DNA of 64,000 nt from Chelonoidis abingdonii (taxonomy: Eukaryota > Chordata > Testudines > Testudinidae), in NCBI RefSeq assembly GCF_003597395.2, contig NC_133773.1, positions 60,080,022 through 60,144,021 on the forward strand, written 5' to 3'. Positions 25,021 to 37,678 of the stretch are shown here, one piece after another; within the stretch, counting starts at the first letter, position 1; each line of letters opens with the position of its first letter. The translations under genes and the position numbers were made by a program. The notes under the pieces are model-generated. The model saw nothing but the letters and a program-made list of their open reading frames with translations. It was not told the DNA's origin and did not search any database.

Positions 25021-28000
25021 TGACAATGTGTTAGTCTTCAACTATTAGAATTCAGTGTTGTATAATAAAACTGAGGAAGATTGGTCAGTCTAAATATCCC
25101 TTTCATTCTTCACAGGTAACAGCAGACCAAGCACTGATCATCAAACAGACTGAAGTCATGCTATATTATGAATTTTCAAGATATGTCGATTTATAACTAT
25201 AGTGTAGCTACACAAATAAAAGATGACAAATCTTTTCATACACATGGGTGTGTATTCATTTACTGATTGGTAGAAGAAACATGGTTACAGGCATGCCTCA
25301 AAAAAGGTAACCTGAGCATTCACAAGCCTGCTGTATTTGACATTGCATTGTGCAACTTGATGCAATCCCAGATCAAGAGCATTTTCCTTCCTAAAGATTG
25401 AAGAACTATCCTTATTTGCTATTTTATACAGCAGCTCAAAATTATCTGCACTGACAGTCTAATTGTAGTTAACAAAGTCAAAGTTCATGGCTGTTCAATA
25501 CTTTAAAGGTATTCTATAAAATTAAATATGTTTTTTATTCATCAGAACAGAATACTCAGCTCTGGATAAAAAATATATGTTCTGCATTTTTAAAAGCATC
25601 AGTGCTGAACTGATAAATAAATAAAAATGACAGAGCAGCTTGGCATTTGCAATTTGCACTAAGTATTAATTTGCATTGCTTAAAGATATAGGTAAGGCAG
25701 AGGTAGGTAACAAGGTTTTAATGCAATGCATCACCTCTTGAAATCAAAATGTGAAAGGTTCAACGAAAGGTTATACTGCAATTCAAGACTAGTCGGATGC
25801 TTTGATCACAAATCTCAAGGCTTTCATGGCATAATGACAAGGATTGGTTGTAACCAATGCTTCAGTTTTCTTTATCGAAATGTGATACCAACTGACACAA
25901 ATTGCACCAAAACTAGCCCGTGTGAATCTTTCGTGTAACTTCCAATGCCTCCAAACAAGATACTATGGCTACCAAATTACATAAGGGCAACAGATAAAAA
26001 TAGTTCAATCCCAATTAATTATTTGTATTTATTTTCATAAGGAAGCCAACATAATTCCCTCTCTCAACTTTCTATTCAATGGCTCTAAATGTTCAGTAAC
26101 TTCTCAACCAGGAAGAAGAGTAAACCCCTTTTATATTTTTGTTCTCTGTCTCAGTATCTCCTGCTGTAGCTGTTCCACTTTGTATAAATGCTTACATATT
26201 CAATGGAACAAGGTCTTGCGGTTTGGGGTCTCTCATCCCATGTGAGTGTCCCAGCCAGAGGGCTATAGAATCAGTCACTCACTCACTCTCTCTCAATGAG
26301 CGATTATTCATTCAAAGTGGAAATCCTTTAACAGCAAAGAAGAGACACTCCACCTTCCTTCCTGAGAATCTCATTGCCCAATGATTAAGGCACTGTCCTG
26401 GAAGGCAGAAGAACTGGGTTTGAGTCCATGCTCTATATCAGTCAGAGTGGGGACCTGAACCTGTCTCCCCTAAATCCTGGGTGAGTGCTCAAACCACTAG
26501 GCTATTGTGTAAGAGAGCTCCCTGACCTCCACAGGTGTTTGTGTGAAATGACTGACCTGGTTTACATGTCTATCTATAGGAGACGAGTCCCCAGGGGAAG
26601 GAAGTGCATCTGCATCTAACTTCCTCCCAATAGGCCCCACCCCTACCTATTCGCTAGGTTAGGTAGCTCCCTACTCATCATGTTGGCTTTTGTGAATCCC
26701 ATTCTTGGACACTTAACTCTTCCCATACTTTGTATAGGGAACTTGGGTGCCTACCTCCAGATTGTGGATTCCATTAGGCAGCAGGTCACCTAAAAGTCTG
26801 GCGTTGCAATGATCAGTCTGAATCTTTTTATGGATCCAGTCTTCGGCAGCTGTTCCCACACCAGGGCTTACTACAGAGACTAGATGCTCTCCTGAAATTC
26901 ATCTGTTCAAAGGAGCTCTAGCTGGCCTTTGTAAGGACTTTTCAGGTTACCACCTGACTCTTGCCCCACAGCCTCAGAAGAAAGGCAATTTACCCATCCC
27001 AGCTGGGGCTACGCCCATCTCACAATAAAGGGGCCAGATACCTTGTGACAAGTGCACAAGAAATTTTTAAATCTAAAGGGGAAATATGATGACTATTCCA
27101 GATGAAGTCTGGGCTTAGCCTTTGACTTTGATTAGAATCTCACACAAAAAGTAGTGAAAGTAATGACTGTCTGGAAAAAAATATATATATTTTTAATAAT
27201 GAAGTGATATAAAATATTCCTCTTAATTGCAGAGACTCTTTTGTTCCATCCCAATCCTGTATCATTTTCTGTGATCACAGTCACAGTAATAATACTTAAA
27301 ACACTTATACAAGTATTTCCTTTTCAATGTGTTTCAAATGATTTACATCTGCCTTGTGAATAAGGTATCATTCCTGTTTTATATATGTAGAAACTGAGGC
27401 AGAATGGGTGAAGAATTTTTGTTGGACTGAATATAGTAAAAAAACAAGCTTCACAAAACAATGTTACCCACAGTAAAACAGCCTCATAAAGGAAGAGCAC
27501 TCAAATTACTGTAATATATTTAAATGTGCACAAGCCAGTCATATTAAGTGCCTGGGGCATCATTTATAAATTGTGAAAAAGTTTTTTGCATGCTGTCTTC
27601 AGAAAGCACACAGCACACTAGAGAAATAAACATTTTGGAGCTATTCAGAAGTTTATTAAACATTGCCAAACATTTTCCACAGGAGCTGAGACTAGAACAC
27701 AATGTAGGCTGCAATATGAAGAAATATGGGGAAATTCTGCAAGGGCAATATCACCAATTTACTTTGTTGCTCTTGGTTTAAATTATTTAAAATTAAATTA
27801 TTCATGACTTCAGTTTTGTATAATTTGCCCACACAGGTATAATAATGGAAATAGTTCCTAAGAGAATATAGCATTTTCAATATGCCATTCGCACTCAAAT
27901 TCTATGTTACCATGGGACTGTTAAGAACACAGATGTAAAATTATTTGGCACCTACATTATGGCACATGACAATGTCTCTTTACTAAGAACACTGTAGTTT

Positions 28001-28793
28001 TAGATTTTTTTAAAAAATATTGAAAAAAGGTGGAACTGATCCTTCAAGTAAATGGTTTTGTTAAACATCCCAGCTTAAGGAAAAAAACAAATCTCAACAC
28101 TTCCAGCAGCTAAGGATGTCAGAGGGGGTTCAGAGAACAATAACTCATTAGACCCACTTACAAGGAAAAATTAAGAAAGCTAAAAATGCATAGCTTGGCT
28201 AAAAGACAACAAAGGAGGAACCTAATCACCTATAAACATATGAAGATTACTACTATTTGAATTACATTAGCACCACATGCCCCAACCACGATCAGATCCC
28301 CACTGTTCTGGACACTGTAGCCTGTAAGTATACAGAGTTGCTTCCTTCAAGTATAAAGATAAGCTATACGTATATGGCAGTAATGCAAAGGACCTACAGG
28401 CATTTATGCCCAGTGGTCTGTGATGGGATGTTAGATGGGGTGGGATCTGAGTTACTACAGAGAATTCTTTCCTGGGTGCTGGCTGGTGAGTCTTGCCCAC
28501 ATGCTCAGGGTTGCCATATTTGGGGTCGGGAAGGAATTTCCCTCCAGGGAAGATTGGCAGAGGCCCTGGAGGTTTTTCGCCTTCCTCTGCAGTGTGGGGC
28601 ACGGGTCACTTGCTGGAGGATTCTCTGCACCTTCATGTCGTTAAACCACGATTTGAGGACTTCAATAACTCAGACATAGCTTAGGGTTTGTTCCAGGAGT
28701 GGGTGGGTGAGATTCTGTGGCCTGCATCGTGCAGGAGGTCAAACTAGATGACCATAATGGTCCCTTTTGACCTTAAGTCTATGAATCCATGAT
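24911..28793 (+). repeat. First copy of a 3.9-kb block repeated after the gap
   Basis: Runs from the middle of the SINE to the 3' end of a CR1. The same order of sequence reappears at 29033-32901. This copy reads cleanly: the SINE tail and the CR1 end match their families well. It is the version to trust. Confidence 0.9.
26140..26830. repeat. Unclassified dispersed-looking repeat with a tRNA-like B box
   Basis: The segment ggcagaagaactgggtttga followed by gtcc has the form of a pol III B box, and ccaatgattaaggcactg looks like a degraded box A. Reminiscent of tRNA-related repeats in turtles, but I cannot assign it. Repeated at 30270-30930 only because of the larger duplication. Confidence 0.35.
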
Positions 28794-28795
28794 AA
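28090..28795 (+). mobile_element. CR1 LINE 3' end
   Basis: Remains of the ORF2 end, then the 3' region with gtctgtgatgggatgttaga, gggtcgggaaggaatttccc and gatgaccataatggtccctt, closing with aagtctatgaatccatg. This is the common CR1 tail of turtles and crocodilians. Overlapping open frames at 28257-28684 are spurious. Confidence 0.85.
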
Positions 28796-28991
28796 GTTCT
28801 ACACAATACAAGCAATAACAGCAACATTCCATAAGTTTAAATACAGCATGCGCCTTTGTTTTTGCTCCCTAGCCTTTGGGATTGCAAATCCAGATTCTAA
28901 CCCTGTTTCTGGCCCCTACCGCTACACTGGGCTGAGAAAAAAACATCAGCTTCTAACATTCCAGAACCCTCACAAACTCTGGCTAGCAACT

Positions 28992-29032
28992 GGGGGGGGG
29001 GGGGGGGNNNNNNNNNNNNNNNNNNNNNNNNN
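28992..29032. other. G homopolymer and 25-N assembly gap
   Basis: Sixteen G at 28992-29007, then exactly 25 N (29008-29032). A fixed small N count usually marks a gap of unknown or negative size. The sequence on the two sides is not contiguous. Confidence 0.97.
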
Positions 29033-32000
29033 GGGCATCTAGCGCAAAATCTGTCTGGGATTTGTCCTTGCTTTGAAACAGGGAGGTTGGACTAGCGATG
29101 ACCCTGATGGTCCCTTCCACCTTGATATTCTATGTTCTATATGAGCAGTGTTAGTCTTCAACTATTAGATTCAGTGTTGTGTATAATTAAAACTGAGCAA
29201 GATTGGTCAGTCTAAACTATTCCTTCATTCTTTCACAGGTAACAGCAGACCAAAGCACTTTCATCAAACAGACTGAAGTCATCTATATTATGGCAATTCT
29301 CAAGATATGTCTTTATAACTATAGTGTAGCTACACAAAGGAAAAGATGACAAATCTTTCATACAGCATGGGTGTGTATTCAGTACTGATGGTAGAAGAAA
29401 CATGGTTCGGCATGCCTCAAAAAAGATAACTGAGCATTCGACAGCCTGCTGTTGTTGACATTGCATTGTTGCAACTTTGATGCATCCCGAGCAAGAGCTT
29501 TCCTTCCTAAGATTGAAGAAACATCCTTATTGCTTAGTTTATACAGCAGCGTCAAGAATGTATCTGCACTGACAGTCTAATTGTAGTATACAAAGTCAGA
29601 AGTTCATGGCTGTCAATACTTTAAAGGTAATCTCTATAAAATTAATATGTGTTTTTTATCATCAGTAAACAGAATACTCAGCTCTGGATAAAAAAATACT
29701 ATGTTCTGCTTTTAAAAGCTTCAGTCGAACTGATAATAAATAAAAATGACAGCGAGCTGCTTGCGATTGCAATTTGCACTAAGTATTAATTGCATTGTTA
29801 AAGATATAGTAGCGAGAGGTAACGTAAACAGGCTTTTAATGCAATGCACCACCCTTGCAAATCAAAATGTGAACAGGTTCAACGAAAGTTACTGCCAATC
29901 GAAATAGTTCGGATTGCTTTGAGCACACAAACTCAAAGGCTTTCATTGGCCATAATGACAAGGATTGGTTATGTAACCAATGCTTCAGTTTTCTTTATCG
30001 AAGTGTGATCCAACTGACACATATTGCACCCAAAACATAGCCCGTATGCCCGTGTGAATCTTTCTGTAACTTCCAATGCTCCAAACAAGAACTATGCTTA
30101 CCAAACTTACGATAAGGGCAACAGATAAAAAGTCGTTCAATCCAATATTATGTATTATTTCATAACGGAGCCAACATGAATTCCCTCTCTCAACTTTCTA
30201 TTCATGGGCTCTAAATGTTTGTAACTTCTCAACCAGGTAAGAGAGGTAAACCCCTTTTATATATTTTGTTCTCTGTCTCAGTATCTCGTGTAGCTGTTCC
30301 ACTTGTTATAAATGCTACATATTCAATGGAAACAAGTCTTGCGGTTTGCAGGTTCTATCCCGATCTTGAGTGCCCACGCAGAGGGCTAGTAGATCAGTCA
30401 CTCACTCACTCTCCTCAATGAGCGATTATTCATTCAAAGTGGAAATCCTTTAACAGGCAAGAAGAGAGCACGTCCACCTTCCTTCCTGAGACTCATTCCC
30501 CAATGATTAAGGCACTGTCCTGGAGCAGAAGAACTGGTTTGAGCGCCATCTCTAATATCAGTCAGAGTGGGACCTGAACCTTCTCCTAAATCCGGGTGAG
30601 TGCTTCAAACCACTAGGGCTTTGTGTAAGAGAGCTCCCTGACTCCACAGGGTTGTGTGAAATGACTGACCTGGTTACATGTCATATCTATAGGACGATGC
30701 CCGGTGGAAGGAAGTGCATCTGCATCTAACTTCCGCCCAATAGCCCCACCTACTATTCGCTCAGGTTAGTAGCCCCTACTCATCATGTTGGCTTGTTGAA
30801 TCCCATTTCTTGGACACTCTACATCGTTCCAGACTTTGTATGAGGGACTTGGTGCTACCTCCAGATTGTGGATTGTCTTTAGGCAGCAGGTCACCTAAAA
30901 TCTGGCGTGCAAGTGATCAGTCTGAATTCTTTTTATGTGATCCAGTCTGCGGCAGCTAGTTTCCCGACACCAGGGCTTACTACAGAGATGATGGCTCCTG
31001 AAATTCATCTGTTTCAAAGGAGCTCTACTGCGCTTTGTAACGGACTTTCAGTTACCAGCCTGGGGGGGGGACTTTTTTTCTTGGGCCCCCACAGCCCAGA
31101 GAAAAGGGCAATTTACCCATCCTCCAGCTGGGCTACGCCCATTCACCAATAAGGGGCCAACCTTGTGACAATGCACAAGAAATTGTTTAATCTAAAGGGG
31201 AAATATGATGGACTAGTCCAGATGACGTTGCTTAGCCTTTGACGTTTGATTAGAATCCACACAAAAAGTAGTGAAGCAGTACATGACTGTCTGGAAGAAG
31301 AATAATATTTTTGTAGTATGAGTGATATAAAATTCCTCTTAATTGCCAGAACTCGTTTGTTCCATTTCCCAATCGCTGTTATCATTTTCTGTGATCACAG
31401 TCACAGTAATAATACTTAAAACACTTGGATGACCAAGTATTCCTTTTCAATGTGTTCAAATACTTTACATCGTGCCTGTGAATAAGGTAGCATTCCGTTA
31501 GTATATGTAGAAACTTGAGGCAGAATGGGTGAAGATTTTGTTGGATGAAATAGTGAAAAAAACAAGCTTCACAAAACAATGTACCCACAGAAACAGCCCA
31601 TAAAGGAAGGAGCACTCAGAATACTGTAAATATATTTAAATGTGCACAAGCCAGTCTATTAAGTGCTGGCATCATTATATAATTTGTGAAAAGTTTTTTG
31701 CATGTGTCTTCAGAAAGCACGACAGCACACTAGAGAAATAACATTTTGGAGGCTATCAGAAAAGTTTATTAAAACAGTGCCAAACATTGTCCAAGAGCTG
31801 AGACTAGCGAACACAATGTAGTAGCGGCAATATGAAGAAAATGGGAGAAATTCGGCAGGGGCAATATCACCAATTTACTTGTTGCTCTTGGTTTAAATTA
31901 TTAAGAATAAATTATCATGACTTCAGTTGTTGTATTAATTTGCCCACACAGTATAATATATGGAATATTCCTAGAGAATATCGCTTTTCAATATGCCATT

Positions 32001-32901
32001 CGCACTCAATTCTGATTGACCATGGAGCTGTAAAACCAGATGTAAAAATATTTGGCACCTACACTTATGGCACATGACAATGTCTCTTACTAAGAACACT
32101 GTAGTTTTAGATTTTTAAAAATATTGAAAAAAGGTGGAACTGATCCTCAAGTAAAGCGGTTTGTTAAACATCCCAGCTTAAGAGAAAAAACAAATCTTCA
32201 AACACTTCAGCAGCTAGGATGGTCCAGAGGGGGTTCACGAGAACAATACTATTAGACCCACTTACAAGGAAAAATTAAGAAGTAAACTAAATGCATGAGC
32301 TGGCTAAAAGACAACAAGGAGAACCTATACCACTATAACAATTGAAGATTACTACTATTTAATTACATTAGCAAAAACCCCACATGCCCCAACCGATCAG
32401 ATCCCACTGTTTCTGGACACTGTAGCCTGTAAGTATACAGAGTGCTTCTTCAGTATAAAATAAGCTATACGTATATGCAGTAATGCAAAGGACCCTAGAA
32501 GCATTATGCCCCAGTGTCTGTGATGGATGTTCGATGGGGTGGGATCGTGATTACTACAGAGAATTCTTTCCTGGCTGGCTGTGTGAGTCATTGCCCACAT
32601 GCTGTCAGGTTTACTGATCCATTTTGGGGTCGAAAGAATTTTCCTCCAGACAGATTGGCAGAGGCCCTGGAGGTTTTGTCGCCTTCCTCTGCAGCTGGGA
32701 CACAGGGTCAAAACCTTGCTGAGGGGAGGGATTCTCTGCAGCTTGCAGGTCTTCAAAACCACATTTGAGGACTTCAATAACTCCGACTAGTTAGGTTCTG
32801 TTACAGAGTGGCTGGGTGGAGATTCTGTGCCTGCACTGCTGCAGCGAGGTCAGACTAGATGTATAATGGTCCCTTCTGACCTTAAGGCTATGAGTCCATG
32901 A
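29033..32901 (+). repeat. Second, error-rich copy of the 24911-28793 block; probable false duplication
   Basis: Co-linear with the first copy throughout, but with frequent single-base insertions and deletions, many in homopolymers. For example, agaattcagtgttgtataat becomes agattcagtgttgtgtataa. An implausible G9/T7 block sits at 31059-31090. The pattern is that of an uncorrected long read used to fill a gap, not of evolutionary divergence. It includes a second rendering of the CR1 end (32215-32901). Confidence 0.85.
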
Positions 32902-33414
32902 GCATAGAATGAAGCTATGAAGCGTTGAGCGAAGTTATTTACCCGACGTAGGTTGCAACTCTCCAGAGATCTGCCCGGCGTCTCTCAGAATTCGGCACTG
33001 ATCTTCAGTGACTATTGAAAGCATCCAGAGAGTTCTTAATAGGACGTTCAAGGGAAATACATACATCATGTTGTGGGAACAAAATCTCCTGGATAGCTTG
33101 CAGTCAATTGACAACCCACCAAAATTGAGCGTTAGGTCAAAAGCTATCATACAATATATGCCTGTATAAAACATAGTATGCTTAAAATGTTGCAGATTAG
33201 TCCAAGAAATTAGGTGAGTTACCATTTGGTATTTGTTGAGCAGAACATCTACAGATGTTCAAATGCAGGATTGCGTTTAGTAACCAAAACTGAGTCATAC
33301 CGGTGTAATATCATAGCTGGGTTCATTATACGTTGATCCCCCCTCCACAAGATGGATAACGGTAAAATGGAAACATTTTTATAATAGCCTTCATAAGCAA
33401 CCCATATAATTCAG

Positions 33415-33890
33415 GGTCAGTACAGCTTTCCCGGGTCCGGGCCAGATAAGCCGCTGGTGGGCCGAGAGCTTGTTTTACCTCAAGTTCCGCAGGCACGGAG
33501 GTAACCTAAGTAAAACAAAGTGTGCCCGGGCCGCCAGCTGCGATTACCTGACAGGCTGGACCAGGAAGACTGGTGGGAAATTTTTTGTCGGGAGAACTGG
33601 GAGTCAGTGAGTAACCCTCTGTGACCATCCCCCAAATGAAACCCTACCCGTAGGCCCCCCCCCAAGACCCGCGCACACTTCCAGCCTGCCACTCCCGGGC
33701 TGCAGGCTCTCGGAGGCAGGTGGAGAGCGGTGCTGTTTGGCCAGAACAAAGAGCACTCTGGCCCGCCTCTGTCCCTTCTGGCCTCTGCTGCTCTTCCTTG
33801 CTCCCTGTTGGGGGAGGGCTGCTGTCCACCTCCCCTTTCTTACGTTCTAGAGCCAAACCCGCCTTTCTGGGGTGCTTCCCTTTTTACTAA
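33415..33890. mobile_element. GC-rich non-autonomous transposon fragment
   Basis: Contains gataagccgctggtgggccg and gttccgcaggcacggaggta, recognised from a family common in turtle genomes that is thought to be hAT-like. A run of nine C and other irregularities suggest low base quality here too. Open frames on both strands are compositional. Confidence 0.5.
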
Positions 33891-33959
33891 AAAAAAGTTT
33901 GGCTGTGAATGAGAATATATGGTATATTACGTAATAAAGTTTAATAATTATCAGGAGTT

Positions 33960-34560
33960 CAAAACTTTAGATAGATTTCAGGTAGCAGCTGTGTGTCAGG
34001 TATCCGCAAAAAGAACAGGATACTTGTGTGGCACCTTAAAGACCACATATTTATTTCAGCATGAGCTTTCGTGAGCTAGAGCTCACTTCTTCGGATGCAT
34101 AGAATGGAATACACAGACAGGAGATATTTATACATACAGAGAACATGAAAAGGTGGAAATATGCATACCAACAGGAAGAGTCTAATCAATTGAGATGAGC
34201 TATCATCAGCAGGAGAAAAAAAACTTTTGAAGTGATAATTAAGATGATCCATAGAAGGCATGAGGAGAACTTAACATAGGGAAATAGATTCAATTAGTGT
34301 AATGATCCAACCTTTCCCAGTCTCTGTTCAGGCTTGAGTTAATTGTATCTATTGACAGATGAGGCCAGACATCCTTAAGACTATTTGTGGAGGCTATAAA
34401 ACCATAGAACAGGATTAACCATGGCCTAGACTGTAGAGATCTTTTGGAATGCCAGAGTTAGGACATAACCTTTGCAGACCACCACCTATCTCACCATAAG
34501 GATAGTGTGCGTATACTGTTGTTATGACGCTGCATTATTGCTGCCAACTTGTTTGAGTTG
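33960..34560. mobile_element. Penelope-like retroelement fragment
   Basis: Starts tttcaggtagcagctgtgtg and includes agcatgagctttcgtgagct followed by gagctcacttcttcggatgc, a hallmark of Penelope-like terminal regions in turtles. The rest is diverged. The hairpin ctttcgtgagct/agctcac recalls the palindrome at 17301. Confidence 0.6.
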
Positions 34561-36846
34561 GAGTGTTTGTATCTTTAACAATTGTGTTAACAGAACTATT
34601 GCAAAGACAGAAGGTTTTTCCTAAATTTGAGTGTTGCCACTGTGCACATTGGGGTTCCCAACTTAACAGTAATTCTAACAACACTGGGCCTGATTTTAGG
34701 ACTAGACCCTATCAAATCTCAGTGTTATATAGGAATTTTTATATAATCAATATAATTAAAACATAATTAATAGAGAAGTCTACAAGAGACAATCCTTCCC
34801 TCAAAGAGTTTACAATCCAAATAGACAAGACAAACAGTAGATGGGGAAACAGAAGCAGAGAAGTCAAGTGACTTGCTCAAGGTCATGCAGTAGGTCAGTG
34901 ACAGAGCATGGGGATAGAACTCAGGTTTTCTGAATTCCATTTCAGTGTCATATCCATCGGACCACACTGCATCAAATATAGATAAGATATATTTGCTGTG
35001 GTACAAAGAGATATAAATAGGAGGTAATATTAAAAATGGAACATGCGGCCTACAAGAAAAAGCTTCCAGACTGAGCTACGTAAGATTGCGAAATCGTGTC
35101 CCATGGAATGCGGTGAAAGACCACAACTTTGAGACATTTGAAATTAAACTGGACACTATACAACAAGATGTACTTCAGGAAACTTGCCTGCATTCGTAAG
35201 CAAATTGTCTGGATAAATTTGGCTATATTTTGACCACCATCACCATCATACATAGATGATGAATACATGATTTAAGAGACTCAGCGTGGCAGTCACAGTA
35301 TGGAACATCTTCACTGTTCCTCCTTGGATAGAACTTTTATGTTTTTAAGGGTCGTCCTAGCTGTGTATATGTGTTGGGGAAGTCTAGGGAGAGACTAAGG
35401 AAGAATCAGACACACTTTACATTCTTCCCTATTAAGAATGCATCTCTTTGTAAAGCATTTCCATCGCTGGAACTTACATCGTCATCTTCAGCTGAGGAAA
35501 TGTCCTGTCCTGACAAATGAAAGCTTATCCCTGGGCTCTGTCAGACAGAATGTCCCTAAATGACTTAAGCATTCTCAGTGGATTGTGAAAGGAAATATAG
35601 TTTCTAATGGGAGGAAGACGGAGGTTACAGAAAGCAAGGCCCATAACCCTAATATGCATTTGATGTTGGTTGGGAAGCACATATAGAGTCCAGTGTACCA
35701 ATGTGATGAGCTCTTCTTGACTTGTCCAAGTCAGGAAGGAGCTACAGCAAGCGGGACTAGTCTGAGCTTCTGTGTGACCTTGTCATTCAGCATCATGTAC
35801 AAAGAATTGAAGCAGTCTAGTACAGAGATGAGGAAGACTAGGAAAACTGACTGTCTTCATCCAAGAGGAAGAACTGCAGTCTCCTAGCTAACCAAAGACG
35901 TAAAAAAGCATTTCTCATCACTTGTATGGGCACACCAGTGAGTTCAGCAGAGCTAAGACTGCTCAAACATCTTGAAAATGAGAAGCCAAATACCCTTGCT
36001 AGAGAAGCCATCATTGTTTCTGCCATTTCTTCTAAGTACTTCCCTCTTGGTATTAGCATAATCTCTGCCTTTCTTGGATAAAAGATGGGTCAGCTATTTT
36101 TCATACACAGATTCACTAAGTGTCATGGTGACATTGTTACATCCTTCAGAGAATAAAATAAAAACTGGGTGTCATGACATATTGATGGTATTTAAATTCA
36201 TGATTTCCCTAATGCTGAAAACTAGAAGAGTAAGTTCAACTCTCATGGGACTACAAGTGTGAACATTTATGTGGAAGAATAGATGCCATCACAACTCTGT
36301 GGGAATCTAGCCAAAAAGGAAACAGAGCAAGCTCAACCCCACACACCAACAGGCCTGTAGTGTACTATGACAAATGTTATCTAAGGCTTTTTATAGATGT
36401 AACAGTATTAGAATGGATAATTGTCCATTGTCTGGATCAGACAGAGCAGCATGATTTCCACATCATATGAACCTGATTTGGGTAGGCCAAGAATACTGAT
36501 GGAGTTCAGCTGCTAAAACTGGCTTGCCACGACTTTCTCAACAACTGGACCTGGAACAGATCATGTAGGAGTCTTTTTCTTTTTTAACTTCTCCATTTCT
36601 ATGAAGTGTAAAGCCAAGGACTGAATATACACCTATAGGTACTTTATCCTTTGACACTGCAAGGGCTGATCCCTCCGAAAGAAGGTGGAGATGGAACTTG
36701 ATCGGACAATGTGAGGAAATCTCTACAGTTTCTGGGGAGAGATGACTTCAGTTCCCATTGTTCTTAAATCAGATACCTCTCAACCTTTCTTCTACACAAA
36801 GTTAAAGATAATAAACACATTTTCAGAGACAGTCAGAGCTGATGAG
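34561..36846. other. Intron, no gene recognised
   Basis: Unique-looking or very old sequence. A short gggcctgatttt fragment occurs at 34685. Frames at 35693-35887 (plus) and 35838-36059 (minus) overlap each other and match nothing I know. Confidence 0.6.
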
Positions 36847-37678
36847 AAGGGCCCTACCAAATTCATGGCCACGAAAAAAACCTCATGGACTATGAAATCT
36901 GGTCTTTGACCATGAAAACTGGTCTCGTGTGTGCTTTTACCCTATACTATACAGATTTCATGGGCGAGACCAGCATTTCTCAAATTGGGGGTCCTGACCC
37001 AAAAGGGAGTTGCAAGGAGGTTGCAAGGTTATTTTATAGGGGGGTCGCAGTATTACCGCCCCTACTTCTGCGCTACCTTAAGAACATAAGAACGGCCGTA
37101 CCGGGTCAGACCAAAGATCCATCTAGCTCAGTATCTGTCTACTGACAGTGGCCAATGCCAGGTGCCCCAGAGGGAGTGAACCTTACAGGAAATGATCAAG
37201 TGATCTCTCTCCTGTCATCCATCTCCACCCTCTGACAAACAGAGGCTAGGGGACACCATTCTGGTTCCACCTTCAAGCTGGGTGTCCAGAGAGTGGGGGC
37301 TGTTGGTCACGCGCCCAGCTATGAAGGTAGCACCCTGCCAGCAGTAGCACAGAAGAGTGGCAATACCATACAAAGGCACCCTTACTTCTATGTTGCTGCT
37401 GATGGCAGTTCTGCCTTCAGAGCTGGGATCCCGGTGGGCAGCCACTGCTTTCCAGCTGCCCAGGTCTGAAGGCAGTGCATAAGTAAGGGTAGCAGTACTG
37501 CAATCCCCCCTACAATAACGTCATGACCCCCGCCCAACGCCTTTTTGGGTCAAGACTCCTACAATTACAACACAGTGAAATTTCAGATTTAAATAGCTGA
37601 AATCATGAAATTTATTATTTTTTAAATTCTATGACCATGAAATTGACCAAAATGGGCCATGAATTTGGTAGGGCTCTA
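36847..37678. mobile_element. Non-autonomous hAT-like element with a CR1 tail nested inside
   Basis: TIRs AGGGCCCTACCAAATTCATG and the complement of catgaatttggtagggctct differ at one base. Flanks ctgatgag (36839-36846) and ctgacaag (37679-37686) agree at six of eight positions, as a decayed 8-bp duplication. The interior is non-coding. Confidence 0.75.
37079..37255 (-). mobile_element. CR1-type tail nested in the hAT-like element
   Basis: Begins ttaagaacataagaacggcc and continues gtaccgggtcagacc, cagtggccaatgccaggtgc, then cagaggctaggggacacca. It is a very common turtle/crocodilian repeat with a (TTCTTATG)-like terminus on the minus strand; CR1 affiliation is from memory. Confidence 0.6.

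Noticed and set aside
28257..28684. 140-residue plus-strand and 111-residue minus-strand frames
   Set aside because: They overlap the CR1 3' end and its non-coding tail.
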